Part shown: one piece after another, positions 17,646 to 25,862 of the stretch | Position numbering within the stretch: the stretch's first letter is position 1 | Layout of the letters: each line of letters begins with the position of its first letter | NCBI GenBank assembly: GCA_039977295.1 | Contig: JBDWDN010000012.1 | Span: 372,001 to 436,000 of the forward strand | DNA: 64,000 nt | Direction: 5' to 3' | DNA from: Hellea sp039977295 | Lineage (GTDB): Bacteria > Pseudomonadota > Alphaproteobacteria > Caulobacterales > Maricaulaceae | Position numbers and translations under genes: made by a program | The notes under the pieces: generated by a model | The model's input: only the letters and a program-made list of their open reading frames with translations | The model's database searches: none | What the model was told of the DNA's origin: nothing

Positions 17646-18605
17646 ATGTCATTGCCGCCTATTTTGCAAAACCTTGAATTGCCTATCGTGGCCGCGCCAA
17701 TGTTTATCGTGTCAGGACCTGACCTCGTTATCGCGCAATGCAAAGCTGGAATTGTCGGCTCTTTCCCAGCGCTTAATGCGCGTCCAGCAGCAGAACTTGA
17801 AAAATGGATTGTCCGTATCAAGCTTGAGCTAGAGCAATATCAAAAAGACAATCCAGATAAGAAGGTTGCGCCTTTTGCTGTAAACCAAATTTGCCATCCT
17901 TCTAATAACCGCCTAGAGCATGATACTGAAGTTTGCCGCAAGCATGAAGTTCCTATTATCATTACCAGCTTGCAAGCAAACCAAGATGTCTATGACGCGA
18001 CGCATAGCTATGGCGGGATCATTTTGCATGATGTCGTCAATATTCGCCATTCCAAGAAGGCTCTTTCAATGGGTGCGGACGGGCTTATCGCTGTTTGTTC
18101 TGGTGCTGGTGGTCACGCAGGACGGTTATCGCCTTTCGCGCTTATTCCAGAAATCCGCCAATTCCATGACGGCCCGCTATTATTGTCTGGTTCTATCGCT
18201 ACGGGCGGTTCTGTTGCAGGCGCCTTAGCCATCGGAGCTGACTTAGCTTATATCGGAACTCGTTTCATTGCTTGCAAAGAAGCCAACGCCGAAGAGGGTT
18301 ACAAGCAAGAGATTATCGATAGCTCGGGCGAAGACATTGTTTATTCAAGTCTCTTCACAGGCGTGCATGGTAATTACCTCAAAGGGTCAATTGAAAAAGC
18401 CGGACTTGATCCGAATAATCTTCCAACGGCTGATAAGACATCTATGAATTTTGGGTCTGGCGGAAATACCGAAGCTAAGGCTTGGAAAGATATTTGGGGC
18501 GCGGGGCAGGGTGTTGGCTCCGTCCATGACGCGCCGTCCATGCAAGAGATCGTTGACCAGTTTGCGGTGGAATACGCACAAGCTAAAGAGCGCGTTGGTA
18601 TTTAA
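17646..18605 (+). CDS. Nitronate monooxygenase / NAD(P)H-dependent flavin oxidoreductase
   Basis: A 319-residue FMN-dependent TIM-barrel enzyme of the 2-nitropropane dioxygenase group. Seen: P-I-V-A-A-P-M-F-I at residue 13, I-T-S-L-Q near 105, A-V-C-S-G-A-G-G-H-A-G near 153 (catalytic-His region), S-G-S-I-A-T-G-G-S near 182 and Y-I-G-T-R-F near 204. Known members oxidise alkyl nitronates or act as quinone reductases, and the substrate here is unknown. It shares an operator with the acyl-CoA dehydrogenase operon 5.5 kb downstream, which suggests a role in fatty or terpenoid acid breakdown rather than nitronate defence (inference). Confidence 0.88.
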   Translation: MSLPPILQNLELPIVAAPMFIVSGPDLVIAQCKAGIVGSFPALNARPAAELEKWIVRIKLELEQYQKDNPDKKVAPFAVNQICHPSNNRLEHDTEVCRKHEVPIIITSLQANQDVYDATHSYGGIILHDVVNIRHSKKALSMGADGLIAVCSGAGGHAGRLSPFALIPEIRQFHDGPLLLSGSIATGGSVAGALAIGADLAYIGTRFIACKEANAEEGYKQEIIDSSGEDIVYSSLFTGVHGNYLKGSIEKAGLDPNNLPTADKTSMNFGSGGNTEAKAWKDIWGAGQGVGSVHDAPSMQEIVDQFAVEYAQAKERVGI

Positions 18606-18752
18606 TTCAACGTTAGCTTCTGGATGTTTTCCTTAATCCTTGAAACAAATTAAATGAATTGCTTCATTGCCAGTTCATCGGCAATCCGTTAAACGCGGGC
18701 ATTGAGTCTGCTTTAATGGCAGTGACTCGCTTAATTTCTATGGAGGAATGAT

Positions 18753-19850
18753 ATGGGAGCGAATTGGTTTAAGGGGATAGTCATCCTCGCCATCTTAGCG
18801 CTCTTGTGGGCTTTTTTAACTGCACCAAAAAGATCAACGTCAATGGGTGAAGACGTCGAGAAAGCTTTGGCAAGCGCAGGATATTCAAGCACACAAGTCG
18901 AGATGGTCGGTAATGTTGCGACCCTAACGGGCGAAACAGTTAGCGAAAAAACAAAAAACGAAATCACATCGGTTGCCGCTAACACAACATGTTCTGCGTG
19001 CGCTGATAAAAATAAAACATGGCATGAAGTCGTAAACAATATGACAGTCAAAAAGGCCCCTGTTGTTCAGGCCGCGCCGGCGCAATCACCTTACACCTTC
19101 TCCGCAGTCAAAACTGAAAATGGCCGCGTCGTTCTTAAGGGATGGGTTCAAGATGAAGCGCAACGCGTTCGCGTCCTAGCAAGAGCTAATGAAGCCTATT
19201 CAAGTGTTTTAGATCGCACAGTGAAAATCGCATCGGGCGCGCCCAATGCAGATTGGGAACAAGTTCTAAACCTTAATATTGACGAGCTAAAATTAATGAA
19301 GTCGGGCCGTTTTACGATGGAAGACAATACGTCCTTCATAAGCGGGGAGGCTGACACAGTTGAGCTTCGCACGCAGATCAATGAAATGGTCAGCAAATTA
19401 CCCGCTGGATATGAAGGCGCGGCAAATATTACTGTGCCCAATACGGCAGCTCTTAATGTCGGCGAAGTTAAATCCGAAAGCATCTGCCAAACATTGTTAG
19501 ATGATTTGAAGACAGGCAAGAAAATCAACTTTGCCTATGACAAGGCTGCTATTCGCGGCGCCGAAAGCTTCGACCTCATGAACGCGCTAGCCTCTGCCGC
19601 TAAGCAATGCTCATCTTTCAAGATTAGTATTGAAGGCCATACAGATGCTGATGGCGCAGCTGACTACAACCAACGCCTTTCAGAAGATCGCGCCAATTTA
19701 GTTGTTGCTTATCTTTCAGAGAACGGCGTTGACCGTAACCGTATGACCGCAACAGGCTTTGGCGAAACCAAACCTATTGGCGACAACTCAACAGATGCTG
19801 GCAAAGCAGAAAATCGCCGCATTGAATTTACCGTGACACAGTCCGAATAA
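18753..19850 (+). CDS. OmpA-family protein with BON-like domains and N-terminal TM anchor
   Basis: A 365-residue protein. Residues 5-23 form a membrane anchor; two BON-like segments follow (about 30-85, V-E-M-V-G-N-V-A-T-L-T-G-E, and 105-165, G-R-V-V-L-K-G-W-V-Q-D). The C-terminal OmpA peptidoglycan-binding domain (about 255-365) has I-E-G-H-T-D-A-D-G, N-Q-R-L-S-E-D-R-A and F-G-E-T-K-P-I. This TM-BON-OmpA order recalls mycobacterial OmpATb/ArfA. It would link membrane and cell wall. The next gene starts 13 bp downstream behind an AGGAGA site, so the two form an operon. Confidence 0.87.
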   Translation: MGANWFKGIVILAILALLWAFLTAPKRSTSMGEDVEKALASAGYSSTQVEMVGNVATLTGETVSEKTKNEITSVAANTTCSACADKNKTWHEVVNNMTVKKAPVVQAAPAQSPYTFSAVKTENGRVVLKGWVQDEAQRVRVLARANEAYSSVLDRTVKIASGAPNADWEQVLNLNIDELKLMKSGRFTMEDNTSFISGEADTVELRTQINEMVSKLPAGYEGAANITVPNTAALNVGEVKSESICQTLLDDLKTGKKINFAYDKAAIRGAESFDLMNALASAAKQCSSFKISIEGHTDADGAADYNQRLSEDRANLVVAYLSENGVDRNRMTATGFGETKPIGDNSTDAGKAENRRIEFTVTQSE

Positions 19851-19863
19851 GGAGACTTAGAAA

Positions 19864-21159
19864 ATGTTAGACAATCTATTAAGTTACACAGCATGTTTTG
19901 GATGGCTCATCCCCTTCCTTTTTGGTCTTCTCGGGTTAGGGCTCGGTTGGCTGTTCTTCCGCGGCAAGAAGCAGGTCGGTGACCTCTCAGTCGAAGGCGA
20001 AGGCGCGTTGCGCGCTGAAGCCGATAGCCTGCGTGCCCGCGTTCAAGACCTTGAAGGCCGCGTTTCAACACGTGACGGCGAAGTCTCTAGCCTCAAAGGC
20101 AAGCTCGCGGCTGCTGCCGCAGGTGCAGCTGCTGCAGGCGGCGCTGCCGCCGCTGTTGCGACTAAAGGCGATGATGACGAAACATATGCGCTCGAATGGC
20201 GTAACCGTTATCTTGCAGCCCGCGTTAAATATCTCGAAGGCCGTATTGCCGAAGCTCCAGCTAAGAAAGCAAAAGCAGCGCCTAAGAAACGCGCGACAGC
20301 TAAGAAAGCTGCTGCGGGTGCCGCGCTTGCCGGTGCTGCCGTTGCGGCTAAGAAGAAGGCGCCTGCCAAAAAAGCGGCTCCCAAGAAAATTGCGGTTAAG
20401 AAAAAAGCTGCACCTAAGCCAAAAGCTGCACCTAAGCCAAAAGCGAAAGCGGCTCCTAAGCCTAAGGTTCTTTATACAGATGGGCCGACAGATGGCGCGC
20501 CTGATGATTTGAAACTCATTAAAGGTATCGGACCGAAGTTTGAAAAAGATCTTCACTCGAAGGGTATCTACTACTTCCGTCAAATCGGTGCTTGGAAAGC
20601 GGCTGATGTTAAGATGGTCGAAGGCGTTATCGACTCCATTCCGGGCCGCATCAAGCGCGATGAATGGGTCAGACAAGCTAAAGGCCTCGCTAAGACTGGC
20701 GGTGCTAAAAAGACAACGGGCAAGAAGAAGCCTGGACCAAAGCCTGGTACAAAGCGTGGTAACCTAACCGCCGCAGGAACAGTGCGTAAAAAGCCTGGAC
20801 CAAAAACAGGATCAGCTAAGCCAAAAATGAGCGACGCCGAGGCTAAGTTCGAGAAATATTTCACGAATGTGAAGAAATATGACTCACGGGCTAAACGCGA
20901 TGTTGTCCAAAATATTGTTAAATATTGTGGTATCGCGCTCAGAACGCGTGACGGATCTTTGGTCGCCTGTTCAGACGAGTCCGAAGTTCAAACTGTCGCA
21001 AAGGGCTTTGCTACGAAAAAGCTTGGCCTTTCATCGGGTCAGCTAGAACTGGTCAAAGATGTTTGCACAACAATGAAGCCAGACCGCTTTAAAAACCGCG
21101 TAACCTTCTATTACCTCGCGGCCAAAAAAGCCGGTAAATTGGATATCTTTGGCGGTTAG
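19864..21159 (+). CDS. Membrane-anchored Lys/Ala-rich protein with HhH and DUF2853 domains
   Basis: A 431-residue protein with four visible parts: a membrane segment (about residues 8-32); a coiled-coil stretch (V-Q-D-L-E-G-R-V, residues 45-80); a Lys/Ala/Pro-rich tract (about 135-205) like a histone-H1 tail with repeated P-K-A-A-P-K-P-K; a helix-hairpin-helix segment L-K-L-I-K-G-I-G-P-K-F-E-K-D-L near 218; a second K-K-P-G-P-K linker; and a C-terminal DUF2853 domain (about 320-431, with L-V-A-C-S-D-E-S-E-V and V-T-F-Y-Y-L). HhH and basic tails often bind DNA, so a membrane-tethered DNA or RNA contact is possible (inference). It is co-transcribed with the OmpA-family gene. Confidence 0.75.
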   Translation: MLDNLLSYTACFGWLIPFLFGLLGLGLGWLFFRGKKQVGDLSVEGEGALRAEADSLRARVQDLEGRVSTRDGEVSSLKGKLAAAAAGAAAAGGAAAAVATKGDDDETYALEWRNRYLAARVKYLEGRIAEAPAKKAKAAPKKRATAKKAAAGAALAGAAVAAKKKAPAKKAAPKKIAVKKKAAPKPKAAPKPKAKAAPKPKVLYTDGPTDGAPDDLKLIKGIGPKFEKDLHSKGIYYFRQIGAWKAADVKMVEGVIDSIPGRIKRDEWVRQAKGLAKTGGAKKTTGKKKPGPKPGTKRGNLTAAGTVRKKPGPKTGSAKPKMSDAEAKFEKYFTNVKKYDSRAKRDVVQNIVKYCGIALRTRDGSLVACSDESEVQTVAKGFATKKLGLSSGQLELVKDVCTTMKPDRFKNRVTFYYLAAKKAGKLDIFGG

Positions 21160-21221
21160 TCGATTTGCGTTTAGGCGCAAATTTACAGCCCTAAGGATTA
21201 TCCTTACATAATCTCAAAGAG

Positions 21222-21248
21222 AACCCGTCTTTCATGGCGGGTTTTTTT
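21222..21248 (+). terminator. Rho-independent terminator after the OmpA/HhH operon
   Basis: AACCCG (21222-21227) pairs with CGGGTT (21238-21243) and is followed by a T7 tract, 63 bp after the stop codon. A standard intrinsic terminator. Confidence 0.8.
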
Positions 21249-21310
21249 ATGTCCAAACAATGAGATTAAGAGGATCGAGCCTAACGTTTGCTCCTAAACA
21301 CAGGGCGGAG

Positions 21311-21335
21311 ATGAGATGAGATGAGATGAGATGAG
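21311..21335 (+). repeat. Five tandem ATGAG units
   Basis: A perfect five-copy 5-bp tandem repeat in non-coding DNA between the HhH/DUF2853 gene and the DUF3667 gene. The rest of 21249-21682 contains no gene or other structure I can support. Confidence 0.9.
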
Positions 21336-21682
21336 AGGATGAGGGTGTTATGTTTCACCCTCAAATGTCCTTTCACCCCGCCGGATGAGGGGGCCCATCA
21401 TCAAAGCTAGGTATCACTCGATGTTATTTAAAGATGGGTTCCGTCATGCGCCCCTATCTACATCAGGCCAATCGCATATGGGTAATAGCTTTGATGAGAG
21501 AGGCTCGGAAAAAGGCGAAAAACTATAGAGCAGGGGAATAATATAGGGAGGACGTGGCAATCTAGTTTTATCCCTTTCCAACTTAATCCAAGTCCAACCC
21601 ATTAGAGCTGCACCCATAGGCGATTGGCCAGCTATCTACATAAGGGGCAGAGGATGAGGAGAGGACTAGAAAGTTTTTGTCC

Positions 21683-23077
21683 TTAAGCTGGCGCCTGAAC
21701 GGCCACATCCTTCGCAATGTCGACCATTCCCATTCCGATGAGAAAGACAAGAATTATGACCATGTTGAAGGTATAGATAAAGCCTACGCCATAACTTGTC
21801 AGGAAGGACTTAAACCAACCCCGTCCAAACATGCGCTTTGCAGAGATTGGCAGATAGATAAGCAAGATGAGCGTATAGATACCCAGTAATCCCGGTATTG
21901 GCGTGAACTGAACGAGCAGGATGAAAAAGAAAAGTAGAAGGAAGGAAAAAGAATGAATATAGGCCGCATGCACTAAGTGGTCGAAAAGCATAGCCCGCTC
22001 GCGTCCTCTTATGAATATAGCGCCCATCAACATAGAAAATGGCATCATCGCGAACATAATTTTTGGCAGCCAATTATTTATAGGAGCATTCACCCTCTCA
22101 GGTTGCCTGAGCATAATCGAAATAGCTTGTCTCATGGCTGCAGAATTGAGCGTCAATTTTTCACCCGAAAGACCCGTAATATTCATCATTGTTTCGCCCG
22201 CATCTGACGCCGCTTCTTTTTCTTCCTCTAATTTTTCTATTTCTTCGTTAAGTTCATTTATTTCTTCCCGTATGTCTGGGTCGGTTATGTCCAAATTTTC
22301 GAAATTAGAAGGGTCTTCCTTCATCGGTGGCTCTATGGGCTCAGGCGTCTCCTTTCGCTCTTGGATGACCTCATTCAAGCTATCAATGCGTTCCATAACG
22401 GCATCTCGGGCGGCGATAAGCCCTGGTTTGGCGTAGCGAAACTTAGTATCTTCAATTTGGGCATTCAGATTTGTGAGGCTTGCTTGAGTGCTTTTTAGCT
22501 CAGTTTCTAAGGTTTCTATGGACTTATTTTCATCGTTATTGATGATATTGACCATGTCATTTTCAAAAGCGCTGATCGCGTCATCTGATACTAACTCTCT
22601 GATCTTACTCTTGCGTTCCAAAAAGAATATTTTTGGCGTGAATTTCTTCTCCCCTGAGCCAGCAACGAAAACGGCATTCGGATCGGATTTCGTTCCAAAA
22701 GCGATGAGCTGCGTTCCAGATATGGCAACATAGCCAAATAGCAAAAGCGACGTTGCCAGAAACATGCGGATGGGGGACGTCCATTTTTGCCGCGCGCCAT
22801 CTGAATATTCCCGCGCCATTTTACCCGGTTTGAACAGTAAGCTGCGAAGGCTTCTCCAAATTTTTCCTTCAAAGGCCGTAAGGGACGCAAAAAGCTCCGC
22901 GCCTAAAGACCAGATTGAACGACGAAAATTATCGTTTTTATTTCCGCAGGCATAACAATAGACGCCGTTCATATCTTCCCCGCAGGAAAAACAATTTAGG
23001 CTCTGATTGGCATTCGGAATTGTATCGGCGTCAAGTAGTCCTACAGACTCTAAATCGACAGTTTCAATATCACCCAT
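21683..23077 (-). CDS. DUF3667 membrane protein with zinc ribbon and coiled-coil insert
   Basis: A 464-residue protein. Residues 27-48 form a zinc-ribbon (C-F-S-C-G...C-Y-A-C-G) followed by the DUF3667 core, with W-R-S-L-R-S-L-L-F-K-P-G-K-M and R-M-F-L-A-T-S-L-L-L-F. After the first TM (about 98-118) comes an acidic coiled-coil insert (about 175-300) with T-L-E-T-E-L and E-L-N-E-E-I-E-K-L-E-E, then four or five C-terminal TM segments. DUF3667 proteins are of unknown function; the long soluble insert between the first and later TM segments is characteristic of the alphaproteobacterial type as I recall it. The gene is monocistronic. Confidence 0.8.
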   Translation of the reverse strand: MGDIETVDLESVGLLDADTIPNANQSLNCFSCGEDMNGVYCYACGNKNDNFRRSIWSLGAELFASLTAFEGKIWRSLRSLLFKPGKMAREYSDGARQKWTSPIRMFLATSLLLFGYVAISGTQLIAFGTKSDPNAVFVAGSGEKKFTPKIFFLERKSKIRELVSDDAISAFENDMVNIINNDENKSIETLETELKSTQASLTNLNAQIEDTKFRYAKPGLIAARDAVMERIDSLNEVIQERKETPEPIEPPMKEDPSNFENLDITDPDIREEINELNEEIEKLEEEKEAASDAGETMMNITGLSGEKLTLNSAAMRQAISIMLRQPERVNAPINNWLPKIMFAMMPFSMLMGAIFIRGRERAMLFDHLVHAAYIHSFSFLLLFFFILLVQFTPIPGLLGIYTLILLIYLPISAKRMFGRGWFKSFLTSYGVGFIYTFNMVIILVFLIGMGMVDIAKDVAVQAPA

Positions 23078-23156
23078 AGTCGCTCGCCCTATACCTCGCC
23101 CAATACCTTAATAGCCCATCTATGACACATGGTTTTAGGAAAGAAAATATAGAACA

Positions 23157-23176
23157 ATATGCAACAAATTGCATAT
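23157..23176. promoter_or_regulatory. Palindromic operator ATATGCA-N6-TGCATAT (copy 2)
   Basis: The same 7-bp arms and 6-bp spacing as at 17602-17621 (spacer ACAAAT); here the symmetry extends one base further inward. It ends 40 bp before the first SDR gene, so it most likely controls the four-gene operon. Confidence 0.7.
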
Positions 23177-23216
23177 ATGGCTTTTCAAGCCTAATATGCC
23201 TTGCTAAGTAAGCTTC

Positions 23217-23993
23217 ATGTTTAAAAATCAGTCAGTCGCCATAACAGGCGCAAATGGCGGTATCGGCAGAGCTATCGCCGAGATGTTTATTTCCCAAGGT
23301 GCAAAAGTTGCTATCAGCGATTTGAAGGCCCCATCCGAAACCGCTGCAGAGATAGGCGCAATTGCTTTTGCTTGCGACGTGACAAGCGATCAAGCAGTTC
23401 AGGACTTTGTTGACATGGCAGGCGCGGCCAATGGCCCCATTGATATATTCGTCTCTAATGCCGGCGTGGGTTTTGGTGACCCTGAACACGCGGCAGGGGC
23501 GAGCAATGAGAATTGGGAGCTAAGCTGGCAGGTCAATGTAATGAGCAGCGTTTACGCCGCGCGGGCGCTCTTGCCGCAAATGAAAGAGCGTGGTTCAGGG
23601 CGGTTCGTCATTACGGCGTCAGCCGCAGGCCTTTTGGGTCAAATTGGCAGCGCCTCTTACACGGCGACGAAACATGCAGCTGTCGGTTTTGCCGAAAGTC
23701 TCGCTATTCGCCATTGGGATCAGGGCATTAAAACCCATTGTATTTGCCCGCAATATGTTCGCACTAATATGACCAAGGGCATGGCGATGGCGGAGGGGCA
23801 TCAGGATGGCTTAAAAGAGCCCTCAGATGTTGCCCAGGCTCTAAGAGTAGCAATCGAAGAAGACCGTTTTATGGTTCTTTCTCATCCTGTTGTTGGCGAT
23901 TATTTCAAAAACAAAGCCATGGATTATGAGGCCTATATTAACGGTATGAATAGGCTGAAACAAAAACTCGGTAACGACCAACTCCCCACATAG
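23217..23993 (+). CDS. SDR family NAD(P)-dependent oxidoreductase
   Basis: A 258-residue classical short-chain dehydrogenase: T-G-A-N-G-G-I-G-R-A (residues 8-17), S-N-A-G-V-G near 79, catalytic Ser near 132 in T-A-S-A-A-G and Y-T-A-T-K-H-A-A at about 146. It would oxidise or reduce a hydroxy/keto group in the cytoplasm. It is the first gene of an operon with a second SDR (10-bp gap), an APH-like kinase and an acyl-CoA dehydrogenase, so a hydroxyacyl substrate is likely (inference). Confidence 0.88.
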   Translation: MFKNQSVAITGANGGIGRAIAEMFISQGAKVAISDLKAPSETAAEIGAIAFACDVTSDQAVQDFVDMAGAANGPIDIFVSNAGVGFGDPEHAAGASNENWELSWQVNVMSSVYAARALLPQMKERGSGRFVITASAAGLLGQIGSASYTATKHAAVGFAESLAIRHWDQGIKTHCICPQYVRTNMTKGMAMAEGHQDGLKEPSDVAQALRVAIEEDRFMVLSHPVVGDYFKNKAMDYEAYINGMNRLKQKLGNDQLPT

Positions 23994-24003
23994 GAACGAC
24001 ATA

Positions 24004-24762
24004 ATGGCACGATTTGATCTCACTGGAAAAGTTGCGCTTGTGGCCGGCGCAAGCCGCGGCATCGGCGAAGCTATAGCCCACGGCCTGGCTGAACACGGCG
24101 CTTCCGTCATTTGTTCGAGCCGGAAGCAAGCCGATTGCGAAAAGGTTGCCGAGGCCATTCGCGCCAAAGGGGGCACAGCAATCTCTGCTGAACTGCATTT
24201 AGGCGAGATGTCAGATCATGACAAAGCCGTTGCGATGATCGAAAATGAATTTGGACGTTTGGATATATTGATAAATAACGGCGCGACGAACCCTTATTTC
24301 GGCCCTGCGCATGAAGCGCCGGAATCTGCTTATGACAAGACATGGGACGTCAATGTCAAAGGGCCTTACTTCCTCTCCGCTAAATCTATTCCGTTAATGC
24401 TCAAAAATGGCGGCGGCTCTATCGTGAATGTGGCCTCTGTTGACGGCATTCAGCCCGGTAAAGGCCGCGTCATATACGGCATGACCAAAGCGGCGATTAT
24501 AAACATGACCAAAGGTATGGCCAAGGAATATGGTAATCACGGCATTCGCGTTAATGCGCTTCTTCCTGGGTTTACGGATACGAAGATTGCTGCCGCGCTC
24601 AAAGAAGCCCCTGGGATGCAAGATTATATGAATAATAATCTCGCGATCTCTCGTATGGCGCAGCCAGAAGAAATGGTCGGCTCTGTGCTCTATATGGTGT
24701 CCGATGAGGCAAGCTATTTTACTGGGCAGGGTATGGTAGTTGACGGCGGAGCCATTATCTAA
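24004..24762 (+). CDS. SDR family oxidoreductase (FabG-like)
   Basis: A 252-residue classical SDR: A-G-A-S-R-G-I-G-E-A at residue 14, N-N-G-A-T near 90, Ser in V-N-V-A-S-V-D near 145 and Y-G-M-T-K-A-A at about 158. The C-terminal M-V-V-D-G-G-A is typical of FabG-like 3-hydroxyacyl-CoA dehydrogenases. Its stop overlaps the start of the kinase gene by one base (TAATG), so the two are translationally coupled. It probably performs the 3-hydroxyacyl step of the pathway suggested by its neighbours. Confidence 0.9.
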   Translation: MARFDLTGKVALVAGASRGIGEAIAHGLAEHGASVICSSRKQADCEKVAEAIRAKGGTAISAELHLGEMSDHDKAVAMIENEFGRLDILINNGATNPYFGPAHEAPESAYDKTWDVNVKGPYFLSAKSIPLMLKNGGGSIVNVASVDGIQPGKGRVIYGMTKAAIINMTKGMAKEYGNHGIRVNALLPGFTDTKIAAALKEAPGMQDYMNNNLAISRMAQPEEMVGSVLYMVSDEASYFTGQGMVVDGGAII

Positions 24763-25844
24763 TGAGCAGCGAAAATCCAACTGTTGAGGTTCGCAAGGGC
24801 GAAGAATTAGATATGGCCGCCATAGACGCGGTGTTAAAAGCCACATTGCCTGATTTAAAGGGCGAGGCAAAGGTCACGCAATATGCGTCAGGCGCGTCAA
24901 ATTTGACATATGCGATTGACTATCCCGCAAGCGCCGATTTTTCGGGACGCCGCATGGTTCTGCGCCGACCACCCTTTGGGGATAAGCCAAAGTCTGGCCA
25001 CGATATGCACCGCGAATACCGCGTAATGACGGCGCTCAAAGGGCATATTCCTGTACCAGATACGCTTTATTATACAGATGACGTCTCAATCATCGGCGCG
25101 GAGTTTTACGTCATGGACCGCTCAGAAGGGCATCTTATACATACTGAAATTCCAAAAGAATGGAATTGGACCGCCAAGGAAGCTCGTCAACTCTGTGAGA
25201 ATTTTTTTCAATCTCTTGTGGACTTACATACTGCTGACTATGAGGCCGCTGGCCTTGGCGATTTTGGTAAGCCTGAAGGTTATGTCAGCCGTCAGATATT
25301 AGGGTGGAATCGCCGCTGGGAAAAATCTTGGACCGAAGATATCGAAAAGTTTGAAGACGTTCAGCAGTGGTTAGTCGATAATATGCCAGCAGCGGAACGC
25401 GGCGCAGCCGTTATACACGGTGATTTCCGGATTGATAATTGTATTCTAAAGCAGGATGATCCGACTCAAATTGAGGCTATCCTTGATTGGGAAATTTCAG
25501 CACTTGGCGACCCGATGATGGATCTAGGCAATACGCTCGCCTATTGGATTGAAGCTACCGATCCGGACTTTATGAAAATGACCGTGCGCCAGCCGAGCCA
25601 AGCCGAAGGCATGATGACACGTCAGGAAGTTTTGGATTTTTACGCGGCTAAGACCGGCGCTGATGTCTCGGGCTTTCAGTTCTACTATGTTTACGGCATT
25701 TGGCGTCTGGCCGTAATCATCCAGCAAATATATGCACGCTTTTACCGCGGTCAAAATGATAATCCGCGTTTCAAGCCCTATGGACAAATGACGACCGCGC
25801 TGGGGCAACTCGCGCGCTACAAAATTAAATCAGGTACACTTTAA
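24762..25844 (+). CDS. Phosphotransferase (APH-like kinase) of the ACAD10/11 - LvaA type
   Basis: A 360-residue kinase-like protein with an N-terminal nucleotide lobe (Y-A-S-G-A-S-N-L-T-Y near 41) and the catalytic core H-G-D-F-R-I-D-N near 220 and L-D-W-E-I-S-A-L-G-D-P near 240 (metal-binding Asp). This family is fused to acyl-CoA dehydrogenase in human ACAD10/11 and is the LvaA kinase in bacterial levulinate degradation, where it phosphorylates 4-hydroxyacyl-CoA so that the 4-hydroxyl can be eliminated. The adjacent acyl-CoA dehydrogenase gene (18-bp gap) supports that role here. The natural acid is unknown. Confidence 0.85.
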   Translation: MSSENPTVEVRKGEELDMAAIDAVLKATLPDLKGEAKVTQYASGASNLTYAIDYPASADFSGRRMVLRRPPFGDKPKSGHDMHREYRVMTALKGHIPVPDTLYYTDDVSIIGAEFYVMDRSEGHLIHTEIPKEWNWTAKEARQLCENFFQSLVDLHTADYEAAGLGDFGKPEGYVSRQILGWNRRWEKSWTEDIEKFEDVQQWLVDNMPAAERGAAVIHGDFRIDNCILKQDDPTQIEAILDWEISALGDPMMDLGNTLAYWIEATDPDFMKMTVRQPSQAEGMMTRQEVLDFYAAKTGADVSGFQFYYVYGIWRLAVIIQQIYARFYRGQNDNPRFKPYGQMTTALGQLARYKIKSGTL

Positions 25845-25862
25845 AAATAGAAGGATAAGACT

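Noticed and set aside
20065..20676. Long minus-strand ORF, 203 codons, Arg/Cys/Phe-rich
   Set aside because: It is the antisense shadow of the Lys/Ala-rich tract at 19864-21159; no domain, no ribosome site.
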